Shown here one piece after another: positions 31,631 to 40,613 of a DNA stretch of 64,000 nt. The stretch's first letter is position 1. Every line of letters starts with the position of its first letter. Where the stretch lies: positions 15,371-79,370 of the forward strand of contig CAZKUN010000010.1 of assembly GCA_964555935.1 (NCBI GenBank), in the 5' to 3' direction. Source of the stretch: CAZKUN01 sp964555935. GTDB lineage: Bacteria; Armatimonadota; Zipacnadia; Zipacnadales; VGFC01. The position numbers and the translations under genes were made by a program. Under the pieces are notes generated by a model. The model was not told the DNA's origin and did not search any database. It saw nothing but the letters and a program-made list of their open reading frames with translations.

Positions 31631-33048
31631 CGGAGCTTGACGTTCGAGATGCCGCTGGCGCCGGGGGTGAAGAGGTTGTCGGAGAAGCGCCAGGTATCGG
31701 GGAGTTCGGGGTAACCGATCCATGCGGCCCAACGGTAGCCGGGCGCTTTGGGGTTGCGCGAGGTGACGATATTGCCAGTGACGGATACGTCGGTCATCGG
31801 CGGGTTCTCGGGGAGCGGAGGCGAGTTGAGGCGGAGGGCTGAGGGGCTGTGGGCGTTTGGGTCATCCTCCCACCAGTTCCAGTACTCGTGACCAGTACCC
31901 ATGTCGGCGATGATATTGCCGGATACCTCGATGCGAGTCTGGACGTTGCCCTCGCCGGAGGCCGAGCCCGGTCCCAGGAGGATTCCCCAGAGGTCAATCG
32001 CCTTCAGGACGTTCCCCGTGACTCGCACGTCGCTTGAACCGTGCAGTACCTTGACGCCCATGAAGGCGTGGTCTACCACATTGCCGATGATGTCCACCTT
32101 GTCAGCGTGGATGTCGATGCCTTGGGCGGCGTTGTGGATGGTGTTGCGTTCGATGGTGACGTCGCGGGTATCGCGCGGCGCCGTCACGAGGATGGCAGAG
32201 CCCTGGTGCCAGTTCTTCACGCGCCCATCGCGCGCAACCGTGTGAGAGGCCAAGCGCCCGAGCGTCTCGTTGCGCGCAGTCACCTCGCCCAGGCCTTCGG
32301 CTTCGGCGAACTCCTGCGTCGGGAGGAGGCGGTCGTCAGCAATTCGGTTGCCCACGATCCGCACGCCCACGCAACGGTCGACCCAGATTCCCGTCCCATC
32401 GATGCAGCGGAAGGCGTAGCCGTATTCGGGCGACTTGGTGCGGTCATCGGTGGTAATGCGCTTGTAGTTGAGCACCTCGCAACCGATCACGTCGACGTCG
32501 CGGCACGAGTTCAACTCGATCGCGCCTCGGTTGGAGTGGTTGTCGATCACGCGGACGGAGTCGATGCGAAGACGCTCGCAGCTGATGGCGAGGATGCCGC
32601 GTTCGGTCGTCTCTCGGGCGCCATCGGGTCGGGTCAGCGTGATGCCCTCGATGGTGACGCCGGAGCACTCCTCGATGGCGAGAATTCGCGTGTCGTCATC
32701 GGCCTGGACAATGGTCCCTGGCCCGCGCAGGACGGTGTAGTCAGAGGTGATGAAGATGGGCTCGGAGATGCGATGGTCGCCTTCGGGTATGACGATTACC
32801 TGGCCCGGATTCGCGTTGACGGCGGCCTGGATGGACGGGTAGTCGGAGACGGAGATGGGCTGGGCGTGAGTGGTGGCGGCGAGGAGGCAGAGGGCGACAG
32901 CCGTGCCGACGGCGTCGCGGCTGAAGCCGCTCTTACAGGGGTGGGGCGTGGATGGGCACCACAGGACAATTGGGGGCGGCGACGACGGACGGCATGCGGA
33001 CGAGGGCGTTCGCGGTCCAACGGCAGGCCAGCCGATGTTGGTCTTCAT
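31627..33048 (-). CDS. Secreted right-handed parallel beta-helix protein
   Basis: A protein of 473 residues from ATG 33048. After a signal-like segment (TAVALCLLAATTHAQ, ~52-66) comes SDYPSIQAAVNANPGQVIVI, the usual entry of pectate-lyase-superfamily beta-helices, then stacked coils: CSGVTIEGITLTRPDGARET, CRDVDVIGCEVLNYKRITTD, TRDVTIERNTIHNAAQGIDI, SSDVRVTGNVLKAIDLWGIL, MTDVSVTGNIVTSRNPKAPG. Such NosD/pectate-lyase-like folds bind or cleave polysaccharides; the catalytic site is not assigned. The first ~50 residues are unusual: they are Pro/Ser-rich and include a REP-encoded stretch (CKSGFSRD), so the signal peptide does not begin at the start Met. Confidence 0.65.
   Translation of the reverse strand: MKTNIGWPAVGPRTPSSACRPSSPPPIVLWCPSTPHPCKSGFSRDAVGTAVALCLLAATTHAQPISVSDYPSIQAAVNANPGQVIVIPEGDHRISEPIFITSDYTVLRGPGTIVQADDDTRILAIEECSGVTIEGITLTRPDGARETTERGILAISCERLRIDSVRVIDNHSNRGAIELNSCRDVDVIGCEVLNYKRITTDDRTKSPEYGYAFRCIDGTGIWVDRCVGVRIVGNRIADDRLLPTQEFAEAEGLGEVTARNETLGRLASHTVARDGRVKNWHQGSAILVTAPRDTRDVTIERNTIHNAAQGIDIHADKVDIIGNVVDHAFMGVKVLHGSSDVRVTGNVLKAIDLWGILLGPGSASGEGNVQTRIEVSGNIIADMGTGHEYWNWWEDDPNAHSPSALRLNSPPLPENPPMTDVSVTGNIVTSRNPKAPGYRWAAWIGYPELPDTWRFSDNLFTPGASGISNVKLR
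32917..32930 (-). repeat. REP-like palindrome in the N-terminal coding region
   Basis: GCGGCTGAAGCCGC (32917-32930). On the minus strand it reads GTAAGAGCGGCTTCAGCCGC, close to a REP class well known in Pseudomonas (GTAGGAGCGGCTTCAGCC). It encodes CKSGFSRD just before the hydrophobic signal core of the beta-helix protein. Confidence 0.6.
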
Positions 33049-33139
33049 GTTAGAGGAACCACACTCAGTAGCGTTGCGCGAAGTCGCCGGCGGATAGGCT
33101 GGCGAAGTGGCCAAGGCCAAGGGCGATGGCCTCGGACGT

Positions 33140-34927
33140 TCAGTCACCGATGGCCACGCTCTGCACGATTTGGCAATAGCTCCCGGCCTCGGCCGTGCCG
33201 CTATATGGCATCTGGAGGGTGTAGCAGCTCTTCCCACTCCGCGCTTCCCCGCGCCACGACAGTCCCCTCCAACGAGAATCGCCAGGGACTTCGGAGTAGG
33301 CCCAGCCCGTCTCACCCTCGAAATCGCCGTTCTCGACCGATCCGCCGAACAGGTGGACCTCGTCGATGTAGTAGAAGATCTCGTGGAGTTCTGACTTGGG
33401 ATCGACGACCTCCCGGTCGTAGCGCAATCGGAAAGCCAACTCGACGCGAGACTTCCCGCGCACGTGGCGCCCCACATCGAGGACCAGGTGCTCCCACTCC
33501 TCGCGACCCTCGCTGTCATCGTCGTAGATGACCGTCCCGTCGATGAGGATCTGCTTCCGATAGTAGCCGCCGACCGCGCTGTCGTTTGAATCCTTGACCC
33601 AGGCGCTGAGGTAGTAGCCCGGCTCCGGCGGCCGCGCGACGACGGGGACCCACGCCGTGTCTGTGATCCCGAACTCGTTCCCGACACGGAGCGCCACCAG
33701 GTACCGCCCCGGCTCGCGGAACGCGTGGGTCGCCTTCGCCTCGTGCGAGCGAACTCCGACCGGCCCGGGCGAATCGCCGAAGTTCCATTCGTATGAGCGG
33801 ATCGAGCCGCCTTCTCTGTCGTGACTCTCGGAAGCATCGAACTCGACCGTCAGCGGCGCGGGCCCGGAGAGTCGGGAAGCCTTGATCACCGGCGCGGGCA
33901 GGACGTCCTCCGCGACGGGCCCGTAGAGATTGTCGTTCACCTCGAGCCTCGTCCCGTTTGCGCGCGCGTCGTCGATGGCCGCGCCGCGGTCCGCGTGGTA
34001 GAACCAGTTGTGATGGAACCGCGCCCCACCCAGCGGCGCGCCGCGCAGCAGGATGGCCCGCACCTGCGTGTTTCGGAAAGTGTTGTGGTGGATGATCGTC
34101 CAGTCGCCGGCCCTATCGGGATGTCCGTGGCGGTCGAAGGACGGATTCGTGTCGTGGTACAGACAGAGGTTGTAGCGGGCTTCGTAGCTCCCCTTCGCCT
34201 GCGCGCCCGAGCCGATGTGGTGGCGGTTGAAGTCAAACAGGTTCGCTTCGATCAGCGCCCTGCCCGCGTCCGCGACCCAGACGCCGTATCCATACCCCGC
34301 GCGGCGCGTGTGGTGTATGTAGTTGTGGTGAACACGCGCCGACCCGATCGTGTCGAGATACACTGCCCACTTGTCCCATGACCACAGCTCGCAGTTGTCC
34401 ACTTCCAGGCTGCCATGGACGTCGCGAATGCAGCAGGCCACGCCAACTCGCCCATAGTGGTGGTCGCCGTAGTCTCCTGATGGCCCTCGAAGCCGCAATC
34501 CCGTCAGGCGGACGCCCTCGCCGCCGGTCAGGAACACGGACATGTAGTCCTGATCGGGGTGTCGGGACCCGGAGTAGATCAGGGCTCCCAAGGAGCCGCC
34601 GCGTCCGCGTCCGCCGGCCAGCGTCACGCGCCCGGGGATGATGATTTGGGACACGCCCGTCAGGTCGATTCGCGCGTCGTCGCTGACGTAGACCACCTGT
34701 CCGGCGGAGGCCGCCGCGAGCGCGTCGAGGAGCTCGCGAGCGCTCGACACAACGACGTCCGCATCCGCCGGTCGGATGATATCGCGGTAGCCCGGTCCGC
34801 CGCCGATGGGGTCGCCCGTGGGGTTCATCTGCTCGCCGTAAGTCGCGGCGCGCGCGACCGACGCCCCCCACAGCACGCCCGTCAAGAGGCTGACGACCAT
34901 GACCAGGCAACTGCGCTCTGTTCGCAT
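33140..34927 (-). CDS. Secreted pectate-lyase-like beta-helix protein with PKD domain
   Basis: This 595-residue protein begins with a signal peptide (LVMVVSLLTGVLWGASVARA). Residues ~25-345 form a beta-helix of pectate lyase type: VVYVSDDARIDLTGVSQIII, GVRLTGLRLRGPSGDYGDHH, VHHNYIHHTRRAGYGYGVWV, ALIEANLFDFNRHHIGSGAQ, FHHNWFYHADRGAAIDDARA. A PKD domain follows (~350-440: PLTVEFDASESHDREGGSIR, YEWNFGDS, ATHAFREPGRYLVALRV). The C-terminus (~445-595) is a jelly-roll-like sandwich with AFRLRYDREVVDPKSELHEI and YYIDEVHLFGGSVENGDFEG, probably carbohydrate-binding. It likely cuts uronic-acid polymers outside the cell. The start lies 32 bp upstream of the transporter-like gene stop on the same strand. 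Confidence 0.7.
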   Translation of the reverse strand: MRTERSCLVMVVSLLTGVLWGASVARAATYGEQMNPTGDPIGGGPGYRDIIRPADADVVVSSARELLDALAAASAGQVVYVSDDARIDLTGVSQIIIPGRVTLAGGRGRGGSLGALIYSGSRHPDQDYMSVFLTGGEGVRLTGLRLRGPSGDYGDHHYGRVGVACCIRDVHGSLEVDNCELWSWDKWAVYLDTIGSARVHHNYIHHTRRAGYGYGVWVADAGRALIEANLFDFNRHHIGSGAQAKGSYEARYNLCLYHDTNPSFDRHGHPDRAGDWTIIHHNTFRNTQVRAILLRGAPLGGARFHHNWFYHADRGAAIDDARANGTRLEVNDNLYGPVAEDVLPAPVIKASRLSGPAPLTVEFDASESHDREGGSIRSYEWNFGDSPGPVGVRSHEAKATHAFREPGRYLVALRVGNEFGITDTAWVPVVARPPEPGYYLSAWVKDSNDSAVGGYYRKQILIDGTVIYDDDSEGREEWEHLVLDVGRHVRGKSRVELAFRLRYDREVVDPKSELHEIFYYIDEVHLFGGSVENGDFEGETGWAYSEVPGDSRWRGLSWRGEARSGKSCYTLQMPYSGTAEAGSYCQIVQSVAIGD

Positions 34928-34959
34928 CGTCTCACCCCTCGGGAGTGGTCGCCTTCAGT

Positions 34960-37098
34960 TCACAGGAACCAGACTCGATACCTCTGCACGAAGTCACCGG
35001 CGTACAGACCCGCGAAGCTCCAGATTCCGATGCTGACGAAGTGCCCGAGCGTGAAGGCGATGAAGCCGGGCGCGAGCCGGCGGTAGAGTCGGAAGCCGCC
35101 GAGTCGGATCACGATGGTCTTCGTCGCGAAGATCACCAGCGCGGCGAACCACATGTAGTTATCGTGGCAGCTCGCGAAGGCGTATCCCACCGCGTGGAGC
35201 GGGAAGGCGACCCAGGTGCGCCGGGCCATGATCAGCGAGAGCGTCATGAAGGCGCCGACGCAAGTGGCCGTGAGTTCAGGCACGTTCGGCGGCGAAGGCG
35301 CGTCGATCCACTCGCTCGCGGCCTTGAACTCGCGCATCGCGATCCCCGCGCGCTGCCCGCCCTGAGTGCCGCCAACCGTCTCCATCACATTCCCGCCCCA
35401 CGTGTAGTATGAGGCCAAGTACATCCAGAGCGAGATGACGAAGCCGACCACCGTCGCGAGCAGAACGAGCTTGGCGGTGCGCCGCGCGCCGAGCCCCATC
35501 GTCTCGCCGACAATGCACGATTCCTGCTTTGAGCTGGTGATGGCATAGTACGTCCCGCGCTGCAGGAACGTGAAGATGGAAAGCAGCGTGAAGCTCTTCG
35601 TGTTGGCGGCGGTGATGAACGGCTCAGAGCCCAGGAAGTTCGTCATCACCTTCTTCTGCATCACCAGCGGGTAGCCCCACACAATCGGCAGGCCCGTCTC
35701 ACCTCGGTTGCGGCAGTAGGCGATCAGGAACAGCGTGCCGATGCCGATGTAAGTCGCCATCTGCCAGAGCGACACGCCGTGAAACACGGGGAACGCGACG
35801 AGGTAGATCAGCCCGCCGATCGCCCCGATCATCGCCCACCGATGCGGCAGCGGCTCGCCGGAGTCGTCGACCTTCTTCGTCCCCCACGAGTGGCGCCACG
35901 CATCGGCCAGCCGCCCGCGCGCCTGGTAGATGAAGTACAACCCGAGGATGATCAGCGCCCCCGTGGCCTGCTGCCTCGAGAACGGAAATCCGCCCGGCTG
36001 GACGCCGACGATGAAGCCCATCGGACGCGAGAACCACTGCATCATCGAGAAGACGAAGATCGAGAGCTGGATGTCGGATGGGACGAGGTATCCGAGCCCG
36101 AGGATCTCCGGCTTGTACCATACGGCGAGTCCGTTCATCAGGCTCCACGGGCGCTCGGTGAAGAGCTGACCGATGGGGTAGTACAGCCCCATGGCGGGGA
36201 CGCTGGGGTTGAACGCGTGGAGCATGTTCAGCCCGTTGTAGATGAACGCGAGGCTGAAGCCCGTCCACATGATGGGGTCCTTGAAGAACGTGACGCCCGT
36301 CCCGGGGCTTCGGCCGCTGCGGACCAATTCGACGGACATCGATGCGATCGGGAAGGTGAGGTGGTCGTCCTCTTCCCACTTCTTGCGGAAGAGAGTGACG
36401 ATGCAAAACGAGCTGAGGAAGTAGACGACGAGGTAGACCGTCCACACGCCAAACGGCCAGCGCCACTCGCGCCACGGGACCTGGTAGCTCTGCGCGAAGA
36501 ACTGGTAGGCGGCCTCCAGCGCGGGGCCGACGAGCCTGATCTTCGCGAGGCTAGTCGGCGGGATCGAACTCGGCGCGCCCTCCCAGAACGTCCGCACCGA
36601 CTCGCCCTCGATGGGCGCCCAGTGCTTGGGGATGTGGAGCTTCATCTCGTCGAAGTGGTTGGTGGGTTCCTCGAAGTACTGAAGCTCCATCAGGCAAGGG
36701 AGTATGAGTCGGATGATCCCGACCGACGGCATCGCGCAGGAGACGATCAGGAAGAGGTAGACGGCGAGGATCTCGTGGCGAGTCAGCGCGAACTGCTTCA
36801 CCAATCGCGCGAGGATTCCTGAGCCGGGCGCGGTGGAGTTCGCCAGCGCTGAGTGGAGCTTCCAGAGCAACGCGAACACGGCCGCCACCGCGCCCAGCGC
36901 AAGAATCGCGGGGATCGGAGGCGTGCTCTCGCTCATCTGACTCGTCGGCGTGACGAGTTCGGAGTACTCCACCCACGCGTTGACGAGGACAGTCATCACG
37001 ATGCCGACGAGTATCGCCCGCACCGTGATGGCGCGGACGCCAGACGTGGGCGGCGGGGAGGTGGGTGATTCGGTTGTGGTGGTTGGTGATTCAGGCAT
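34960..37098 (-). CDS. Polytopic membrane protein (DUF6784/DUF6785-like)
   Basis: About 712 residues with 13-14 hydrophobic helices, for example RAILVGIVMTVLVNAWVEYS, EILAVYLFLIVSCAMPSVGI, LVVYFLSSFCIVTLFRKKWE, ATYIGIGTLFLIAYCRNRGE, FIAFTLGHFVSIGIWSFAGL. RNRGETGLPIVWGYPLVMQK and MGLGARRTAKLVLL are conserved-looking loops that I associate with the DUF6784/6785 family of large membrane proteins found with polysaccharide-lyase genes. Uptake of lyase products is the natural guess. The frame is open to 37218, but those 40 residues are encoded by a REP pair; ATG 37098 is therefore chosen. It is followed on the same strand by the pectate-lyase-like gene. Confidence 0.7.
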   Translation of the reverse strand: MPESPTTTTESPTSPPPTSGVRAITVRAILVGIVMTVLVNAWVEYSELVTPTSQMSESTPPIPAILALGAVAAVFALLWKLHSALANSTAPGSGILARLVKQFALTRHEILAVYLFLIVSCAMPSVGIIRLILPCLMELQYFEEPTNHFDEMKLHIPKHWAPIEGESVRTFWEGAPSSIPPTSLAKIRLVGPALEAAYQFFAQSYQVPWREWRWPFGVWTVYLVVYFLSSFCIVTLFRKKWEEDDHLTFPIASMSVELVRSGRSPGTGVTFFKDPIMWTGFSLAFIYNGLNMLHAFNPSVPAMGLYYPIGQLFTERPWSLMNGLAVWYKPEILGLGYLVPSDIQLSIFVFSMMQWFSRPMGFIVGVQPGGFPFSRQQATGALIILGLYFIYQARGRLADAWRHSWGTKKVDDSGEPLPHRWAMIGAIGGLIYLVAFPVFHGVSLWQMATYIGIGTLFLIAYCRNRGETGLPIVWGYPLVMQKKVMTNFLGSEPFITAANTKSFTLLSIFTFLQRGTYYAITSSKQESCIVGETMGLGARRTAKLVLLATVVGFVISLWMYLASYYTWGGNVMETVGGTQGGQRAGIAMREFKAASEWIDAPSPPNVPELTATCVGAFMTLSLIMARRTWVAFPLHAVGYAFASCHDNYMWFAALVIFATKTIVIRLGGFRLYRRLAPGFIAFTLGHFVSIGIWSFAGLYAGDFVQRYRVWFL

Positions 37099-37128
37099 TT
37101 GTGTCACGGGCGAGACCCAAAACCGTTC

Positions 37129-37199
37129 GTGCCAGCGGGTCTCCAGACCCGCTAGACGTGCTTGGCGAACTGCTAGCGGGTCTGGAGACCCGCTAGCAC
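37129..37199. repeat. REPIN-like inverted pair, copy 1, 3' side of the RAYT gene
   Basis: A 27-bp arm (37129-37155, containing AGCGGGTCT-CC-AGACCCGCT) faces its inverted copy (37173-37199) with one mismatch across a 17-bp spacer. Each arm is itself a hairpin. Flanks (CGTTC before, ACAGATT after) are shared with the copy at 37738-37807. It lies in the upstream region of the membrane protein gene. Confidence 0.8.
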
Positions 37200-37218
37200 G
37201 GACAGATTGGGCATACAT

Positions 37219-37707
37219 CTATGTCCCCGACCCTCTACCCCACCACGGCCAATCCAGAGCATCATCGATGAGGCCAACGACCCTTGGATTGTCGAGGATG
37301 TACTGTGACCACTCCTCGTATTCAGGCTCGTTGCGGATCATGCGGTCAAAGCTCTCATCCCTCCATAGCGATCCTCGCCGTCCCAGGGCCGCGTTGATCC
37401 GACGTGCCATCCACTTCTTCGCGTCGCCCAGGACCTCTGCGAGACGCTCGCTCCGGCCCTCATCCGCCATCGGCTTCAGGATTGCGTGGACGTGGTCAGG
37501 CATCACGGTGTAGTCATAGAGGAGGTAGCGTTTCCCATCCTGGAAGCGCAGGGCGTCGATGATATTGGGCGCGATGTCGGCACGTGTTAGGTCGACGGGG
37601 ACGCGCTTACGGACCGAGAACCGCACTGCGTAAGTTTCGCCTGGCGCCTCCCAGTGAGGCAGGTTGCGCTCACGGCGCTCGAACTCTCCTACCCGATCTC
37701 GCCCCAT
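37219..37707 (-). CDS. REP-associated tyrosine transposase (RAYT, Y1 HUH family)
   Basis: A 162-residue Y1 transposase of the IS200-like RAYT group, single copy by nature and thought to spread REP/REPIN hairpins by cutting single-stranded DNA near a GTAG-type tetranucleotide. The HUH motif is DYTVMPDHVHAILKPM (His 72 and 74). The helix with the catalytic Tyr and its surroundings reads WRDESFDRMIRNEPEYEEWS, then QYILDNPRVVGL, as in RAYTs. The ATG at 37707 gives the normal domain start; the frame upstream passes through a REP pair and is not coding. It sits between two direct copies of an inverted-pair element, the expected partner DNA. Confidence 0.9.
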   Translation of the reverse strand: MGRDRVGEFERRERNLPHWEAPGETYAVRFSVRKRVPVDLTRADIAPNIIDALRFQDGKRYLLYDYTVMPDHVHAILKPMADEGRSERLAEVLGDAKKWMARRINAALGRRGSLWRDESFDRMIRNEPEYEEWSQYILDNPRVVGLIDDALDWPWWGRGSGT

Positions 37708-37737
37708 CGCCGATCTCTCCTCAGACCACGGCCGTTC

Positions 37738-37807
37738 GTGCCAGCGGGTCTCCAGACCCGCTAGGTGCGCTGGCGAACAGCTAGCGGCTCTGGAGAGCAG
37801 CTGGCAC
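37738..37807. repeat. REPIN-like inverted pair, copy 2, 5' side of the RAYT gene
   Basis: The left arm (37738-37764) is identical over 27 bp to the left arm of copy 1. The spacer is 16 bp, and the right arm (37781-37807) is decayed (CTAGCGGCTCTGGAGAGCAG...). Same orientation as copy 1 and shared ACAGATT flank, so the RAYT gene is bracketed by direct copies. Confidence 0.8.
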
Positions 37808-37829
37808 AGACAGATTAACGGAACACGGC

Positions 37830-37853
37830 GTCGGATCTGGAGATCCGACCTAC
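37830..37853 (-). repeat. REP hairpin, GTCGGATC family
   Basis: GTCGGATC-TGGA-GATCCGAC followed by CTAC; on the minus strand GTAG heads the hairpin. Identical to those at 31584 and 41817. It lies between the RAYT copy-2 repeat and the end of the CehA-like gene. Confidence 0.75.
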
Positions 37854-37871
37854 GAACGTCCCGGAGCCGCC

Positions 37872-40431
37872 CTAGTGCGAATGCCCGTGTCCGTGTGAAT
37901 GGCCGTGACCGTGCTCGTCCATTCGGCCTTCGAGTTCCTTGCGGGATTCCTCGAAGATGGCTTTCATCTCGCGGTGGCGCTTCTCGTCGTAGCGGACCGA
38001 CAGCGTGTCGAGGTAGGTCAGGCCGCCGTCGATGAGCGTGAGCATGTAGCTGGCGTCGGATGGGCTGAAGATGTCGCTGCCACCAGCGATGACATACACC
38101 GGCGACGTGTGGGCGCCGAGGTGGACCGGCCAGCAGTGGTTGACGCTCATGTTGCTGCCGCACCGCGCCGCGATCCAGCAGCTACCAGTGACCGTGATCT
38201 TCTCCTTCAGGCTGAGCTTTTTCGTGCCCTTGCTGCGCGTCGAGGCCGCGACGATCTCGCCATTGACGACGATCTCCAACCGGTGCATCGGCCACATGCT
38301 CGTGGCCTCGGTGTGGATCTCAAGCGTGCCGCCGGGCTTCTTCATCTTGATCTCGCCGCCGATGAGTTGACCGTCGACACGCATCTCGATCAGCGGGCCG
38401 CTCGTGGTGAAAGTGCGCCCGGCGCGGACGGCCTCGCCCCACGATTCGAAGTTGAACTCCTTGTCCGGATCGAGTTGCGCGTACGTGCGGACGCCGCCGA
38501 CAGGCATCCCGGCGCTCATCTTGTCCGTGCCGCCGACCGCCGCGGCTCGGTAGCCGCAATTCAGGTACTTGTACCACTCGGCGAAGGTGAACTCATCCAG
38601 CGAGCCGCTCTCGGGATTCGCGAAGCGGCGAAGCTCCGCGCCGTCGAGGAGGTCGCGCATGAAATACAGCGGCTCCTCGCAGACCGGGAACGGGAAGTGA
38701 GGCCTGATCGTGACGCCGTCGCGCTCCTTGCAGGTCCGCGCCCACTCGCTTAGCAGGACGCAATCCGGATCGCCGATGTGGGCCTCGCTCGGCCCGCCCG
38801 CGCACATCGGGAAGACGGGGTCGCCATGCGTGCCGAGCATCGAGATGTGCCCGAGCAGGTGATTGCGATTCTCGGTGCCGACCCAGACGATCGTGTCGTC
38901 GCGCGAGGATCCGCTGACGTCGCCGGAGATGTCGCCGACGTTCGTGTAGAGGTGGCCCCACTGGCTGGCGAGGAGGTTGATGAGATTCACGCCCTCGCCC
39001 TGGCCCTCGAGCCACGCGGTCTCGGGCGAGAGGAAGTGGACGTGCGTGTCGGCGGTGATCCAGCCCTTGCTCCGCCAGTCGGTCCAGCGCTTGATCTCGA
39101 GATTCACCTCGCGCTGGCCAGGCCTGATGTTGATCTTCTTGCGGAGGGGCTCGTACTCGAAGCCCTTCGACAGCTCAACATACACCTCGCCGATCGGCAT
39201 CTCCGCCTGGAAGCGATCGGGCACGTAAGCGTAACTTGAGCCGCCCAGTTGCAGATCGCCCGCGTAGTCCTCAAACCAGCGGTCGTTAACGACCGCGTGG
39301 TGGCCGTACGGAGGGATGTACTCGCCATTTGGCCCGAGCATCTGGAGCCTGGTGGGGGTGCCCTTGCCGGTGGATTTATCCGTCACGCTGAACTGAATCC
39401 ACGTGCCCTTGGGGTTGACGATTCGGACGCGCGCCTTCTTGTCATCGCTGGCCGCGGTGCCTTTGTTGAAGGCCCGGCCGAAGTCGATCGCGCGCTTCTT
39501 GCCCTTGCCGGCTTTCACCGTCAGCGTCGCGCCCTCGGAGGCGGAGGCCTCCAGGAGGAACTCCTTGCTCGGCGCATCCGGGCGAGGCTCAGAACCGAGG
39601 CCCTTGTCCGGGCTCTTCAGCCACTCGTCGTTCATCGGTGCGGGCGCCGCATATAGCCTCGTGATGACGCCGAGGTCGATCTCGGCCTGGAGGTCTTGCG
39701 CCGTCACCTTCTCGCTTGCCGGCAGCGTGAGCTTGTAGAGTTTTCGGGCCACGTGCCTGAGCGGATGTCCGGCGCCCGTGTAGGCCGTAATCCCTAGAAC
39801 TGCGAACGGCTCGTCCTGCACGCTCCGCATTACGATCGACTCGATAGTCTGGTCGGGCCGCGGATTCTCCAGCGCGTAAACCCAAAAGCTGACGGGCGAG
39901 CCGCCCTTGTAGGTGACGCCTGTCTGGAGCTGCCCCCACGCCCACGCGGGCGCGGTGTTGTAGTCCCACATCTCGGGCATCGCGGCGGGCTGGGCGGCGA
40001 AGGCGTTGCCCCCCCCACGGACCGCTGAACGGGTTGATCTCAAACCGGCGGCGGATCGGAGTCGCGCATTCCTCGCCGTCGGTGTAGACGAGGCTGTAGG
40101 CGCCGAGGACCTCTCCCCCACTTGCGTTCTTGGAGTACTCGTCGGTGACGTTGCAGAAGTGGGCGATGCAGATGTGGGTGGCCTTGCGCTTGATCGCGGC
40201 CTCGGCCTCATCGCCGTCGCGGGCGAGGAGGATTAGTCCGGGCTTCTTCACGTCGCCCGGTCCGAAGGCAAACGGAATCCCCCAATGGGTCGTCGCCTCG
40301 CGAGGGAGCTTCCCGCTGATGCCATCCATCATCCCATGCCAAGCAGCGCCTTTCTTCGGCTTCTTCGAGGTGAGCGCGGCGGGAGAGTTGAACTGCCTGC
40401 TAAGGTCGATGGGCTTGAACTTGCCGGCCAT
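37872..40431 (-). CDS. CehA/McbA-like PHP metallohydrolase, one frameshift
   Basis: One gene read in two frames: residues 1 to ~138 from 40431 (MAGKFKPIDLSRQFNSPAAL ... RRFEINPFSGPWGG), then the rest from the neighbouring frame (NAFAAQPAAMPEMWDYN to the end). The break is a run of eight C at 40009-40016; seven would restore the frame. The downstream part has a beta domain and then the PHP-type metal site GWITADTHVHFLSPETAWLE, NLINLLASQWGHLYTNVGD and IVWVGTENRNHLLGHISMLG, as in CehA/McbA carboxylesterase-like metallohydrolases. The C-terminus is a His-rich tail (DEHGHGHSHGHGHSH) likely to bind metal. Sequencing error, true lesion or slippage are all possible. Confidence 0.7.
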
Positions 40432-40517
40432 GTCGATCCCCTCCGGGGGCGAGCGGTGTCTCCGACGAACTGACGGGCATACTTCGTCGGGACGGCGCGA
40501 AGGCCTTCAGGGACGGC

Positions 40518-40541
40518 GACAGGCGAGGACGCCTGTCCTAC
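40518..40541 (-). repeat. REP hairpin, GACAGGCG family
   Basis: GACAGGCG-AGGA-CGCCTGTC followed by CTAC: 8-bp stem, 4-nt loop, GTAG-headed on the minus strand. It lies in the divergent gap between the CehA-like gene and the oligogalacturonate lyase gene. Confidence 0.75.
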
Positions 40542-40553
40542 GACGGCAACGGC

Positions 40554-40577
40554 GTCGGATCGGGAGATCCGACCTAC
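40554..40577 (-). repeat. REP hairpin, GTCGGATC family, second in tandem
   Basis: GTCGGATC-GGGA-GATCCGAC followed by CTAC, 12 bp after the GACAGGCG hairpin and in the same orientation; differs from its relatives only in the loop. It lies 36 bp upstream of the oligogalacturonate lyase start. Confidence 0.75.
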
Positions 40578-40613
40578 GAACGACGGAGCCATGGCACGGA
40601 CGAGGAGCAGCAC

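Noticed and set aside
37099..37218. Extended start for the membrane protein gene at 37218.
   Set aside because: The extra 40 residues are encoded by the REP pair and have no signal or conservation; ATG 37098 is the natural start.
37708..38163. Extended N-terminus of the RAYT frame up to 38163.
   Set aside because: It is Arg/His-rich, crosses repeats and lies antisense to the CehA-like gene region; RAYTs begin near MGRDRVGEFERRERNLPHW.
40005..40020. Programmed ribosomal frameshift at the C8 run.
   Set aside because: No stimulatory stem-loop or upstream Shine-Dalgarno-like signal was found, so there is no positive evidence; kept only as a possibility in the findings.
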